This document shows positions 34,413 through 46,535 of a stretch of 64,000 nucleotides of DNA, piece after piece; position 1 is the stretch's first letter, and each line of letters opens with the position of its first letter. The translations under genes and the position numbers were made by a program. Source of the DNA: Macrostomum hystrix. Taxonomy: Eukaryota; Platyhelminthes; Macrostomidae. The stretch covers positions 124,001 to 188,000 of the forward strand of contig CATNEN010000013.1 of NCBI GenBank assembly GCA_950097015.1, read 5' to 3'. The notes beneath the pieces were generated by a model. It saw only the letters and a program-made list of their open reading frames with translations, ran no database searches and was not told the origin of the DNA.

Positions 34413-34600
34413 GGGTGACACACGAGCTGCCCCCACCTCATCAGGGCCACCAACCCCTTTCATTCCAAACGCGGCGAGAGCGAGAGAGAGAAGAAAAGAA
34501 TTAAAGGAGAGAGGAGGCCGGCCGGAGTTCAGGCAGAAAAAATGTGATAGAGGCGATGGGATCAGACCCGGGGTGGGGGGAGAGGAAAGAAGGGAAAGGA
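31651..34600. other. Gene-free stretch upstream of the glutathione S-transferase
   Basis: No exon is supported. It includes a partial SINE family 2 copy (32553-32606) and a CTG trinucleotide run (about 34383-34411). A GC-rich part at 33650-34600 has long overlapping frames in several phases that resemble no protein. A sequence TCCGAAGTCCGAAGCCCTTA near 32881 recurs near 45758. Confidence 0.45.
32553..32606 (-). mobile_element. SINE family 2, short 3' fragment
   Basis: Contains GTCTATGGACT and CACTTAACAGCTAGGTGAAC, matching the full copy at 53440-53708. The tRNA-like head is missing. Confidence 0.5.
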
Positions 34601-34626
34601 GGAGGTTGGGCCCGTGGTGGCCGGCA

Positions 34627-34813
34627 TATAAGCTATTGAGGAGCCCCGGTCTGTGCTTGCAAGAACTATTATAAAACCCCTTTCCATTGCGGCCCGTTGT
34701 GTGAAAAAAAGTCGGACATTCTCCGCTTCTGATTTTGCGGGAGACAATACGCAGCTTCTCGCACCTCAAAACAAAGCTCATTGTTTCATCTTGGCGCTGA
34801 GCAGCAGTTTAAG
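34627..34813 (+). promoter_or_regulatory. Candidate promoter and 5' UTR exon of the glutathione S-transferase gene
   Basis: TATA-like words occur at 34627-34632 (TATAAG) and 34670-34676 (TATAAAA). A donor-like TTTAAG|GTAAAA at 34813/34814 could splice to an acceptor ending 35286, 14 nt before the coding ATG. This is inferred from motifs and spacing only. Confidence 0.3.
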
Positions 34814-35300
34814 GTAAAATTTCAGAGTCCTTAGAATTGTTTTCTGCTGCTTCGGCCAAATTTGTACAGTTTTTGGGCGATTTTGCCTTTCGTTACAATC
34901 CTTCACTTTTCCCGAATATTTCCCGAGTAGTTTTTCATCGACTGTGCTGCCACGGGCTGAAGGCCAGAAAATGTAATTACAAGCAGCGTACGTGGCTAGG
35001 TAAAAACCTGTTTGTAATTAGCTAATCCAAATGAGAAACATTGGGATTTAACTTTAGATCAAGATTATAGCATGCTTGTTAGTACTAACATGTAACAGGT
35101 AGCAAGAATGCTTTATCGTGTGACAGATTAAATCAGAATACCAGCATGAGAGTGTCACAAGCGGCAAGAAAATCTGTTTGCTCATACGTGTAGAAACTTT
35201 CCATTCTGTTCTCAAGTCTAATGAAATTTGCGCTGAAAACAACACACCTAACAATTGACAAAAATGTAGATTCGATTTCTAACAAGTTCAACTTGGCGGC

Positions 35301-38300
35301 ATGGCGAATAAGTTCAAACTGATCTACTTCCCGATTCGCTTCCGAGCCGAGGGACTCCGCTGGACTCTGGCCTACTCCGGCCTGCCCTGGGAGGACAAGA
35401 AAATCATGATGGAGGAGTGGGCCGGACTCAAGCCTAGTGAGACTTGCACAGCTGTTTGTAGCCTGTCTGGCATAGCTGAATAATGCTTGGCATGTCCTAT
35501 CAGTCAGAGATTGGAGTGATCAGTCTGTCCAATCAGTCAGAGATTGGAGTGATCAGTCTGTCCAATCAGTCAGAGATTGGAGTGATCAGTCTGTCCAATC
35601 AGTCAGAGATTGGAGTGATCAGTCTGTTGAATCAGTCAGAGGTTGGAGTGATCAGTCTGTCCAATCAGTCAGAGATTGGAGTGATCAGTCTGTTGAATCA
35701 GTCAGAGATTGGAGTGATCAGTCTTTTGAATCAGTCAGAGATTGGAGTGATCAGTCTGTTGAATCAGTTAGAGATTGGAGTGATCAGTCTGTTGAATCAG
35801 TCAGAGATTGGAGTGATCAGTCTGTTGAATCAGTCAGAGATTGGAGTGATCAGTCTGTCCAATCAGTCAGAGATTGGAGTGATCAGTCTGTTGAATCAGT
35901 CAGAGATTGGAGTGATCAGTCTGTTGAATCAGTCAGAGATTGGAGTGATCAGTCTGTTGAATCAGTCAGAGATTGGAGTGATCAGTCTGTTGAATCAGTC
36001 AGAGATTGGAGTGATCAGTCTGTTGAATCAGTCAGAGATTAGAGTGATCAGTCTTTTGAATCAGTCAGAGATTGGAGTGATCAGTCTGTTGAATCAGTCA
36101 GAGATTGGAGTGATCAGTCTGTTGAATCAGTCAGAGATTGGAGTGATCAGTCTGTTGAATCAGTCAGAGATTGGAGTGATCAGTCTGTTGAATCAGTTAG
36201 AGATTGGAGTGATCAGTCTGTTGAATCAGTCAGAGATTGGAGTGATCAGTCTATTGAATCAGTCAGAGATTGGAGTGATCAGTCTGTTGAATCAGTCAGA
36301 GATTGGAGTGATCAGTCTGTTGAATCAGTCAGAGATTGGAGTGATCAGTCTGTTGAATCAGTCAGAGATTGGAGTGATCAGTCTGTTGAATCAGTCAGAG
36401 ATTGAAGTGATCAGTCTGTTGAATCAGTCAGAGATTGGAGTGATCAGTCTGTTGAATCAGTCAGAGATTGGAGTGATCAGTCTGTCCAATCAGTCAGAGA
36501 TTGAAGTGATCAGTCTGTTGAATCAGTCAGAGATTGGAGTGATCAGTCTGTTGAATCAGTCAGAGATTGGAGTGATCAGTCTGTTGAATCAGTCAGAGAT
36601 TGGAGTGATCAGTCTGTTGAATCAGTCAGAGATTGGAGTGATCAGTCTGTTGAATCAGTCAGAGATTGGAGTGATCAGTCTGTTGAATCAGTCAGAGATT
36701 GAAGTGATCAGTCTGTTGAATCAGTCAGAGATTGGAGTGATCAGTCTGTTGAATCAGTCAGAGATTGGAGTGATCAGTCTGTCCAATCAGTCAGATTGGA
36801 GTGATCAGTCTGTCCAATCAGTCAGATTGGAGTGATCAGTCTGTCCAATCAGTCAGATTGGAGTGATCAGTCTGTCCAATCAGTCAGATTGGAGTGATCA
36901 GTCTGTCCAATCAGTCAGATTGGAGTGATCAGTCTGCTTTATGAGTCACATGAGTGCTTAAACTAAGTTATTAGCGACCATGCATGTTCATCGTGTGAGT
37001 ACACTATGCCTGTACAGTATGAATGGAATGGTAGCATTCGCACCACGACTGCATTATTAGCTACTAGCATAGCAAAGCAATCGAGCATTGGCGATTCAAT
37101 CCGAGAAGAAGTGATGGATTGACAGCATAGTTTCACAACCTGAAAGCTACACCCATCCTATTGATTTACGGTCAGCAATTTCCCCCACACCCGCTAGCGC
37201 CCTGATGACAACTCGCAGGTCATCTCCGGAATTGCCAGCCTGTTAATAACAGCAGGCCGCGGCATGACTTCGTTAAGCAGAAGGGAACCGCTGCAAATGC
37301 GTTATTGCCGGCGCCCCGGTAATTGGCACCTCGCTCTCGCACGAATCGAACCTCGTCCCCCATAGCAACGAGTGCTTGCACAGACTCGCCTCACACTTTT
37401 CCTCATTTCCGACTAGGCGCAGCTTCCTCGCCTCATCATCTTCTCCCTTCTATCACACAGAATTTTCTGCCTGTTTGTGCCCCGGCACCTCTTCTTCTGC
37501 AGCCTTTTCATCCTCTATCCCGGCTCGTGTAGAACGAATGCTTAATCCTCCATCGCTTACAGCTCCCTTGGGGAGGACGGGCACAACTGCCCAGGTCGGC
37601 AAAGAAGTCTTGCAGCCAGGGGGTGGGGCTGGGTGGCAAAAACAGGCAGATTTTGTTGGAAAAATCCCGGCAAAGTGGGGCTGCACAACACGAGACAGGT
37701 GCGGCGCCCCGCAGTTTAATTTGTCACCTTTTATTCCTTTTCCTAAAATAAGCCAACTTCAAACGGGATCTCCACTCTCAACTCCCATCTCGCTACAGTC
37801 TCAGTGGGCTCGATGGATAGCTGCTCAAGGACAGGCGAGGTAGAGATAAAATTGCGGGCTCCTGGAACTCGCTTGAGTCGATGAGATGGGCGTCAAATCG
37901 GGGGGGGGCGCCGCACTCCGCGGCCTCGGTAGGAATTGAGTAGCTAACGAGGAGGATCAGTACAGGGAGAATTTTTATAAGTAAGAGAGGCCTCTGGATT
38001 TCGGTATGAGCTCTAAATTTGTCTAATTTTTCTCTTTCCATTTCGTCTTCGCCCAGAGTAGAAGAAGCCGCTTCTGGCGGATAAAAACGGGACGCCCAAA
38101 TCCAGCTTCAATCGAGTGTGTTGGTGCGTGTGTGTCGCCGGATTTTTTTGACGCTGCTGCATTCAGGCTTCTCGAGAACTTCAGCCCCACCCCACTCCGT
38201 GCACCTAGGAAATTTTTGTAAACTTTCCTTTCGCCCGATTTAGCCTCAAAAATGGCAGAGAGAGAGGAGAAAAGCGGATCAGGCAAAGTAGAATCCATCA

Positions 38301-40473
38301 AGCGCTGTTCGGCATGGCTGAGCACAAGCGGCTGAGCAGTTCCAGTTGGCCACTCTCGGTTGCCAACCAAGGGGCAGTCAGGCCAGACCCTGGCGTGACT
38401 CACCCAAATAGCCGTCTGGGTAATTTATCGCCACCCGAGTAAGCTCAGCTGCTTCAGGTGTGCACCATTCTCCACCTGCTTTGATGCTAGGAGCGGTGGA
38501 CAATGCGGCTACTCTCCGATCAGTTATAAAATGGACTCATCTGATCAAGATTCCTGAGTTCGAATGCACTGGCTCTCAAAATTTCACATTCCCCAATGTT
38601 TTAGGCAAGCCCAAATACCAAAGTCCCTCAAATTTCACTATTCAAAAATGTACATTCCCTGAAATTCACATCCCCGAATTCGCATCCCCAAAATTTCATA
38701 TCCCCAATTTTCCCATTTCCCAAGTTTCAATTTCCCAATTACTAAAATCGTTAGTCTACCAAATTATCGCAACCTAAAGGGTGCTGTGAAATTTGGTAGA
38801 AGGGAAATTAAGGGAATATGGAGTTTGGGATTAAGACATTCGGGGTAGTGCAATAGCATCTGAATCATACGAGCAACTCACTTTATCTAATCATATGAGC
38901 TAGTCTCGATTTTGTAATTGGTCATCGAAGAAAGTTATAGAATACTGAACTTTATGGATTCGACCGAGGCACGCTACTATTAGTAGCATAGCATTCAGCA
39001 TAGCAATCAGGAAGTCGACGCTTGACGACCCTTCGTGAACAAGCGAGAATATTATGCATGGTTTCCAAAATTCAGGAAATGAATATTTCAAATTTCCTGA
39101 ACTGAACTATGAGCAGTTGATGCTGTTCTCTTTTCTAACCATTGATGCACAGTGACAATGAGAAAGTCAGGGCTTTGTGAAGTGCTAGTTACATGTGCGT
39201 ACCTGTTTGAGTTTGAGTCTGCGTATGTATATATGTGCCCGTATGCTCAGGGATCAGCGGGCACGAAATTTTCCTCACTCGCTGTGAGTCGACTCACTAA
39301 AATGATGCGTCTGTGTCCACAGCCCCTTCAAATATAGTAATTACTGTCCTCCGCAGCTGTTCCGTCAGGCATTCTCCCCTGCCTGGTGACCCCGGACGGT
39401 CGCAAGCTGGTGCAGTCGGCCGCCATCGCCCGCTTCCTGGCCGTCCGGGCCGGTCTGTACCCCACTGGCGAGGCCGAGCAGTGCAAATGCGACGAGATCA
39501 TTGCCCTGGTGCAGTGTGACCTCATGGCCGCCTACGAGCAGTTCCTGCCGCTCAGGCCGGCCGAGGAGCGCCGGCGCGGCTACGACAACTGGAACGAGAA
39601 GGCGGCGCCGAGGATGCTGGGCTACCTGGACGGCATTTTGGCAGAGAGCCAGTCGGGCTACCTGATCGGAGACAAGGTACCTGAATGGTTTTTTTATCAG
39701 CCATTTTATCAGCTCAGTCGGTCGAATCATTTAGAGGTCGTTTCTTCGAGATTCAGTTTTATGGATCAGTTTTATGCGAAATGCTAATTCTGAAACCATT
39801 GCTTTCATTGAAACGGCTCGCACAATTTTACCATGTAAATATATTAAAAAGAACGGAATCACTAAGTAAGGCTCGCTCCATGGCTTTAGCAGTAGAGAGA
39901 CCACGGGCCTACACTTTTCTTTCTTTCGCTATCGAAAGAAATCCACGTTGGCTATTATTGTTGATTATGCGAGTATTGTATTGATTTTATTATTATTAAA
40001 ACTACATAGGTTCTTATGCAGAGCAATGCTAGTTGTCCTTGTCAAAAGAGTTCTTCGACACGATTCGCTGACGTCGGATGGCTTTGAACATTAGTTCATC
40101 GGAAAGGATGGAAAATTTTGATCCATATGGTGGACTTTCACGAAAAGCGGACATTCGGTTCGGCAGCTATCGGGAAGTAGGCAGTGGGTATTTGAAATAG
40201 CCTGTGGTCTTCCCAAGGGGGGAAATAGCGTGGTGTTGCTACTGTCAATGCAGCTCACAATATCCTCGTCCCGTGTCCACCCGTCACCAGCTGACCATCG
40301 CCGACCTGCTGGTAGCGGCCGTGGTGGACTCGCTGTCCCAGATCCCGGAGGTGCGGGCCTCCGCTCAGTCGCGCAAGAACCTGACTGCCCACCTGTCCCG
40401 CCTGCGACAGCACGAGAAGCTGGCAGCCTACCTGAGATGTCGCGACGACTCATTTCCGGGTTTCAACGTGTGA
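35301..40473 (+). CDS. Sigma-like glutathione S-transferase, three coding exons
   Basis: This cytosolic enzyme conjugates glutathione to electrophiles; sigma members also isomerise prostaglandin H2. Exons are 35301-35436, 39357-39676 and 40291-40473. They join to 639 nt, a predicted 212 residues, normal for the family. The N-terminal thioredoxin-like domain has FKLIYF with Tyr 9 in the catalytic tyrosine position, AEGLRWTLAYSGLPWED, the cis-proline stretch GILPCL and the glutathione-binding QSAAIARFLA. The helical C-terminal domain follows in exons 2 and 3 (LIGDK then LTIADLLVAA). Splice phases agree. Intron 1 holds a 33-bp minisatellite and a SINE fragment that ends at the exon 2 acceptor. 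Intron 2 holds a dispersed repeat. AATAAA lies 122 nt after the stop. The class is judged from motifs and not from alignment. Confidence 0.92.
35488..36940. repeat. 33-bp minisatellite in glutathione S-transferase intron 1
   Basis: Over forty units of 33 bp (GAGATTGGAGTGATCAGTCT plus GTTGAATCAGTCA), with a CC/TG variant (GTCCAATCAG), then 27-28-bp units lacking AGAGA from about 36790. Because the unit is a multiple of three, one frame stays open for 450 codons (11-residue repeat SEIGVISLLNQ). It begins about 50 bp after exon 1. Confidence 0.96.
36941..39147. other. Rest of glutathione S-transferase intron 1
   Basis: Non-coding. A GC-rich part at about 37150-38420 carries overlapping frames without family resemblance. 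Loose repeats of AATTTCACATTCCC words occupy about 38575-38740. No other gene is supported inside the intron. Confidence 0.5.
39148..39348 (+). mobile_element. SINE family 1, 3'-body fragment ending at an exon
   Basis: Contains CACAGTGACAATGAGAAAGT, the GTGTGCG/CTGTTTGAG block and CAGCGGGCACGAAATTTTCC, matching the second half of 48783-49140. Its tail region runs into the polypyrimidine tract of glutathione S-transferase exon 2 (starts 39357). Confidence 0.65.
40022..40215 (-). repeat. Dispersed repeat, AACAGTAGA family, in glutathione S-transferase intron 2
   Basis: On the minus strand: AGACCACAGGCTATTTCAAA, TACCCACTGCCTACTTC, CGATAGCTGCCGAACCGAA and GAAAGTCCACCATATGGATC. It matches 56908-57020 and 60308-60450. 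It ends about 75 bp before exon 3. A short extra piece (CAGTAGAGAGACCACGGG) lies at 39886. Confidence 0.7.
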
Positions 40474-40594
40474 ATTCGCGGGCTTTTTTGTTGGCTGCAT
40501 TCGCTACTGATGCTTGCAATAGAGATGACCGCGGCGCATCGCGAATGTGAATTTTATATTCTCTCCGATCTGTCCCGACGGAAACAACTAGATT

Positions 40595-40600
40595 AATAAA
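40595..40600 (+). terminator. Polyadenylation signal of the glutathione S-transferase gene
   Basis: AATAAA located 122 nt after the stop codon, in AT-rich sequence. Confidence 0.55.
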
Positions 40601-40782
40601 TTATCGAGCATCAGAATTGCATAGTCAACAACACTTTTTCGATCTCTTGCCCCAAGTGACGCTTGACCCTCACCGTTGAGAGTAGTTTATACTCATTATT
40701 AAATATACAATCAAATTAGGCAACACCAAATATTACAGAATGCACTATTAAACATAATTTGGACTCGTCCTTGTAACCTTGT

Positions 40783-41035
40783 TGTAGCCATGTGGTTAGA
40801 GCATCGGGCTCACTACTTGAAGGTCGGGGGTTCGATTTCTGACTCCATTGAATTAATATGTGACCTTTGGCAAGACACTTAACTGTGTCTTAGCATTAGC
40901 TGGTGTTATTGAGGGTAGGTGTGGCGTCTCCCCAGTCCATGGACTGAACAGCTGTACGCAGCTGCGGCTGTGCTGGCGGCTGCACATCTGGCCCAATTGG
41001 GGCAGGGGTAAACGGTAATAATATTAATTATTATT
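40783..41035 (+). mobile_element. tRNA-derived SINE (family 2), full-length-like copy
   Basis: The head has an A-box-like GTGGTTAGAGCATCGG and a B box GGGGGTTCGATTTC. The body contains TTTGGCAAGACACTTAACTG, CCAGTCCATGGACTGAA and GCACATCTGGCCCAATTGG, then a TAATAATATTAATTATTATT tail. Other copies: 53440-53708 (-), 61915-62035 and a scrap at 32553. Confidence 0.85.
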
Positions 41036-41349
41036 TTAATTGGATTCGGTCAAACACTATGTTCACCCATAAAATTATGTTTTATATCTGACGCTTAAAA
41101 TGCTCTGAAATAAAAAGGGTTGTTAAAACCATTTGCGCAAATCAGTAAAAGTACAATACTATCCAAAGCAAGCGCAAAGGCCATTGACTTACTCGCGCGG
41201 CGTTCTCAGAAAAGCAAATCTCAATCGCAATTAAAATTTTCAAACCGTGCACTATAAAGTTCTTAATTGCGGCTTTACGTGTCATTGAGCTATCGAGTTG
41301 CACCAATTATCGTTTAAGCCTGGCTTCACAATCACTGATCGATCAGCGA

Positions 41350-41429
41350 CCAATGAGGAGTGCCCGTGTGCCTGCAAAATATCATTTTCTGTTTACCATC
41401 CTTGTAAAGTCAGCGGGGCCAGTTATAAA
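41350..41429 (+). promoter_or_regulatory. Putative promoter of the X-prolyl aminopeptidase gene
   Basis: CCAAT at 41350-41354 and a TATA box (TTATAAAT, core 41424-41429) lie 150 and 75 nt before the chosen ATG. The spacing implies a 5' UTR of about 45-50 nt. Confidence 0.55.
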
Positions 41430-41503
41430 TTAGCCGTCTATAGGAATTTTTGTCACCTCTGGAAAGCAATCTAAAAGCCAGTGAGACTAATTTTAAACGA
41501 ACA

Positions 41504-44500
41504 ATGATGCTCACGGCTGGAGCGCTGTGGGCCATGATTCTGGTGGCCTTAGCAGCAGTCGCTGCGCCTTTATCAAAGCCGACGGATACCGGGAGATACC
41601 GTCCGCAGTGTGAGACGTCTATCGCTGCTAAGTAAAAAGATTGTTCTAGCACTATTTGTTATAGCCAACTTTTTTGCTGGTTTGAGGGTTCCTAAAACAT
41701 ATATTTTAGGAAAATTATTTTGCCTGCCTCATGGCAATTTCAGGTAACTATCTAATTAGTTTGTACGTTTATCACGAATAACCAAACAGTTCGGACTCAG
41801 GGTCGCTGCCACGCGATGTCAGGACCAACTCAACAGACCGCCTCGCGGCCCTTCGCAACTGGATGACGGAGCAGGGCATCGAGTGGTACCTGGAGACTGG
41901 CCTGGACTCCGGCCTTCAGAGTTGGACTGAGCCTGCAGATCAGTTTCTGAGATGGATCAGCGGCTTCACTGGCTCGCACGGTTTGTCTTTTCTGCGAATA
42001 CTTTCAGTCCTTTTTGACGTCATAATTATACTTTCACTTACTGTCTTGAACGATTTCAACCGCTTATACCGATTATACAAACGAAAATATCGACGTTAAT
42101 CAAGAAACTATTAACAGCATTTCAAGCTTCTAAGTCCAGACGAGAGCGAAACTTTCATAGTAAACAATAAACAGTTCTTCAAATAGGCAATCATTTAGCT
42201 AATGAGCGGCCGTTTCAGCATCAAAACAGACCACTTCTATGAATGACAGGAACACAGAAACCAAAAGCAACGAAACCCAGGCGACTGCGCGCGGCGTCGT
42301 CCAAGAAATGGATTGGGCACTCAGAAAGCTGCCGTGTCGAGCTGTTTATGGTGCCAGGTGATCTAATTGCCGCATACAAGGGCAGCCTTTATAATCCATC
42401 ACAGTCCGACAGCATCGGGCAAATTTGCAAATCTCTGAACGATCGGGCGCGTTTTCAGTGCGTGGCTGGACTTCAGAGCGTCCTTCGATTTGTCACAGCT
42501 AGCCAGCAACTGGAAGGGTGGAAAGGCGCGAAACGAAACTAAAGTTTGACGCCTAGCCAGAATAAAACACATTGAGGATTAAAACATAGGCTTTTTGTTT
42601 TAGAAACTAAACTGTTGTTCGTCTCAGCAAAACGGATCAGTTGTTTGCATGGATAAAACAGCTGGAGCTCTAGCTAATGCAGTATTACCTAATATAAACT
42701 TTGCAATATGGATGGCATTAATTCTCCTTTGATAACTGATCGCAACCCACATTGCACCAACCGCAGGCGAGGCCCTGGTGTCGCACACGTGGGCCCAACT
42801 ATTCACTGATGAGCGCTACACTGTGCAAGCAGACGCGGAGCTTGACTGCATCAACTGGCGCATGAGCGCTGATAGCTCCTTCGAATCATGGCTTCTGAGG
42901 TATTCGGGTCCGCGCGTCACTCTGGGCATTGACATCAGCCGCGTCAGCTGGGGCCGCGCCAGCTGGCTGGCCAACTCCAATCCTCAGCGCCTTAAGCTGG
43001 TCTCACTACCGGCAGGTCAGCCGGCCAATAAACTATGGAGGACGGGTCGGCCTCATCGACAAGCTCGCCAGGTCTATCCTTTGTACAAACACTACACTGG
43101 CGGCAGCTCCTGGCAGGCGAAGGTCTCGGCCGCCAGAGCAGTCATGGAATCAGAAGGAGCAGCCGCTATGGCTATCACGGCTTTGGACGAGGTGGCCTAC
43201 CTAATGAACCTGCGGGCCACTGTAGTAGCCGGTCAGCCCTACTTCCAGGGCATGGTGCTGCTGACTAGGAACTCAACAAGCCCCCTATTATTCCTAGCAA
43301 ATGCCAGTGACATCTTGGCCAATCCTGCTGTGCGGCGTCATCTCGTTGGAGCGCGAGTGAACGACCTCGCAAATCTGGCTACTTTTGGGGCTTCTGACGG
43401 CCTTGGACTGGACACTAAACTGTGGATCTCTCGAAATCGAGTTTCAGCCGCCATAGCTGCGGCTCTGATGGGTCCATCGTTCGATATATTTAATCCCTTG
43501 GCTTACAATCACTTAGCTGTGATCGACCAGGACACCCCGGTGCGTCTAGCCAAGGCGGTCAAGTCGCCCGGTGAGCGGAAAGTTTTCGCCGCCTGCAGCC
43601 TGCTAGACTCAGCAGCTCTGGTTGCCGCCCTTAACGAGTTGAGCTGGTTGGTGTCCGCAGACCGAATGGTCACAGAGTTATCCGCCGCGCGCCTGATTGA
43701 CAGGCACCGGGCTCGTCTGCCTAACTACCGCGGCCGGAGCTTCGCTACCATATCAGCCGTGGGAAAACACGCGGCGTTAGTGCACTACACACCCAGTATC
43801 GCAACTGACACACGTCTGGAGCCCAGAACCAGCACAACTGACGCTTTGCTGCTCATTGACTCGGGTGGACAGTACCTCGGCTGCACCACTGACGTCACGC
43901 GTACTATTTACTATGGACGAGACCCTGCTCCACAGTTTGTGCGAGACGCCTACACCAGGGTCCTGATGGGCGCCATTGATCTGCTTAGCCTGCACTGGCC
44001 GGCCGAGTATTTCAGCAGCGCTCTCGATCCTTTCGCAAGGAGGCATCTGTGGCAGGCGGGCCTGGACTATAGGCACAGTACAGGTCACGGAATCGGACAG
44101 TTCCTTGGCGTGCACGAAGGTCCAAATGCCATCGGGAACTGGGGCAACCGGCTTACCATCGGGCAGTTCCAGTCTGTGGAGCCCGGCTATTATAGACCAG
44201 CCCAGCCCGGTGTGCAGGGCTTTGGAGTTCGCTTGGAGACCATCACAGGGGTGGAGTCGCGAGGTCCTAATGTAGATTATACGGAAGCCAAATTCTTGCG
44301 CCTCCAACCAGTCACGTGGGTTCCGTACGATCGTCGGCTAATTGATACGAACCTCATGAGCGGCCAGCAGTTGCACTGGCTTAACTGGTATCACTCAGAG
44401 TGTCGGACACGGCTGGCCGAGCCGTTGGCTCAAATCGGCCAGACTGTACAAGCGGCTAACTGGCTGTCAGAGGCCACCAAGCCAATTTTGCCTGTGGACG

Positions 44501-44586
44501 GAGCAATGAAACAGGGTGGAAGTCTTAAAGCTGTGCTGCTTTCGGCACTAACAGCAGCTGGAACTGTGAAACTCATTGCTTGGTGA
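41504..44586 (+). CDS. X-prolyl aminopeptidase (XPNPEP2-like, secreted or GPI-anchored), three coding exons
   Basis: This metallopeptidase removes the N-terminal residue from peptides with proline in second place. Exons are 41504-41607, 41790-41980 and 42767-44586. They join to 2115 nt, a predicted 704 residues. I chose ATG 41504 over the in-frame 41450 because a signal peptide starts there (residues 1-23, core AMILVALAAVAA). The creatinase-type N-terminal domains follow (DRLAALRNW, ISGFTGSHG, LFTDERYT). The pita-bread catalytic domain keeps all metal ligands: Asp 463 (DSGGQY), Asp 474 (TTDVTRT), His 539 (STGHGIG), Glu 570 (VEPGYY) and Glu 589 (VRLET). His 548 (VHEGP) also matches the family. 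A hydrophobic C-terminus (about residues 683-704) suits a GPI signal or anchor, as in XPNPEP2. GCTTD replaces the usual DGTTD before Asp 474. The first donor (GTGTGA) was chosen by phase; GTGAGA two bases on would break the frame. Confidence 0.92.
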
Positions 44587-45950
44587 ATCTTGAACAGATG
44601 CACTATGGAGGAAAAAAACAAAATTAATTTTTCAGAGAATTGTACGCAGGACAGTTTTGTTTACTTTTTATCTAATTTTGCATTGACTGTAAGAAATTTC
44701 CCACAACAGGTAATCATCGCAACAGTTTTACGTGAGCTGAAATGTAATTTATACATGTAGTTACGGAATTGTGGCTATGTCAGAAACGAGACCTCGCATA
44801 CATGCATAAACAAAATTAGAGCTAAACTGATTTTCTGCGCGATTAATTGTTTCTATTCTGCGTGCACTAGCCATAACACTAATACTCGTAATAAAGTTTG
44901 AATGCACCCTTATGTAGCCATACTGCATGGCTACTGCAAACAATTCGGAAGGTAATCGCTTAAGAGAAATAAATATGGCTATGGTAACAAATATATACGT
45001 GTGTAAGGTGTATAAATACGATTTTTGTACAACGTAAGTTAATTAGCAGGAATATGCACCATGTAAATCACCGGCCGTCTCCATTGCTTACCCACGCAGG
45101 CGCTTTTGGTTCAAAGAATTAGCCACGTGACAGCTGTTTCGTTTAATAGATACGGTCGGTGAATCCAAGCTGCGCGTGTATTTCGTTAACCTTAACAGTA
45201 GAACTACCATGGGGGATTCCCCCTTGGTATAAGAACGGGCGGCAAAATGGCTTGGTAATACTACCGATAAAATTGATGAGAAAGTTTTTCGACAATTCAG
45301 ATCAAACTCAGACAACATTTACTAATACTCGTAGCTAAAATGCTGAATAGGCTAAATGCAATACTTGCAAAAGCAAGTTGTGACACAGCTGGTATATCAA
45401 CATGACCCGGCCCTGCCAGAACGGGATCTGACAATGCCAGCAGTTGTCCGCGGCCGATAGCTTAAGCTCGTTTACTGGTCCCAGACTTTAATGACAGCGG
45501 CCTTTTATCATGAATTGGAAATGTCGATATAACTCCTAAATAAATAGAATAGAATGCACAACTAACTTAGAGGTAGATTTACAGCCAGTCGCACTTTACA
45601 CCTTACACGTGTGTGTACTTAGTCGTTTCAGAAGAGCCCCGGAGTAGCCATACGCACCCAACTTTCTACCCCAGCATGGCAAGTTTAGACAGTTAAGATT
45701 ACTAATGGAAATCTTGCTGAAGGACATACTGTTTAGTATCATAGACTGTACGTTTCGAAGTCCGAAGCCCTTACCCTCAGGCCAGAAACCTCCTTTGGTT
45801 GCGACAGAATTTCATAGCCATACGTACCGCCTAAATACAAACTATTTTATTGAATCGACCGCTTATTAATTATACTTTTCTTATCTTTATCCTACATTGC
45901 TTACAGTAAATTTGGATGCCCTCAAATTCTAATTTGGTAATCTCGAAGGC
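44587..45950. other. Gene-free stretch
   Basis: AT-rich intergenic sequence. It holds an AACAGTAGAAC word near 45195 beside TACCATGGGGGATTCCCCC, a small perfect palindrome (GGGGGATTCCCCC). No exon is supported. Confidence 0.45.
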
Positions 45951-45954
45951 CAGG

Positions 45955-46535
45955 CCTGTAGATCTCTCCCTCAGCCAGCACGGCACCTCGGTAGATCTCT
46001 CAGAGCCTTGGGCCACCCTCGGCCAGCACGGCACCTCGGTAGGTCTCTCAGAGCCTTGGGCCACCCTCGGCCAGCATGGCACCTCGGTACTCTCAGAGCC
46101 TTGGGCCACCCTCGGCCAGCACGGCACCTCGGTAGGTCTCTCAGAGCCTTGGGCCACCCTCGGCTAGCATGGCACCTCGGTAGATCTCTCAGAGCCTTGG
46201 GCCTCCCTCGGCCAGCATGGCACCTCGGTAGATCTCTCAGAGCCTTGGGCCTCCCTCGGCCAGCATGGCACCTCGGTAGATCTCTCCGAGCCTTGGGCCA
46301 CCCTCAGCCAGCACGGCACCTCGGTAGATCTCTCCGAGTCTTGGGCCACCCTCAGCCAGCATGGCACCTCGGTAGATCTCTCCGAGCCTTGGGCCACCCT
46401 CAGCCAGCACGGCACCTCGGTAGATCTCTCCGAGTTTTGGGCCACCCTCGGCCAGCACGGCACCTCGGTAGTAGATCTCTCCGAGCCTTGGGCCACCCTC
46501 GGCCAGCACGGCACCTCGGTAGTAGATCTCTAATA
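45955..46535. repeat. 48-bp minisatellite
   Basis: About eleven units of 48 bp (CCAGCACGGCACCTCGGTAG plus ATCTCTCCGAGCCTTGGGCCACCCTCGG), with small indels (missing GATC or an added TAG). Frames up to 182 codons stay open on both strands as an effect of the unit length. Confidence 0.94.

Noticed and set aside
33649-34418. Overlapping frames in GC-rich sequence upstream of the glutathione S-transferase
   Set aside because: Several phases open at once, Pro/Ser/Cys-rich random-looking products, no family resemblance.
39365-39730. 121-codon minus-strand frame
   Set aside because: Antisense to glutathione S-transferase exon 2, which has matching splice phases and family motifs.
40783-40860. Possible tRNA gene
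   Set aside because: Head of SINE family 2, repeated at 53440-53708; no acceptor-stem closure.
42243-42542. 99-codon frame in the second intron of the aminopeptidase
   Set aside because: No splice sites join it in phase and the exon 2 to exon 3 join is already correct without it.
43777-44307. 176-codon frame antisense to the aminopeptidase
   Set aside because: It is a shadow of a strongly supported exon with all metal ligands on the plus strand.
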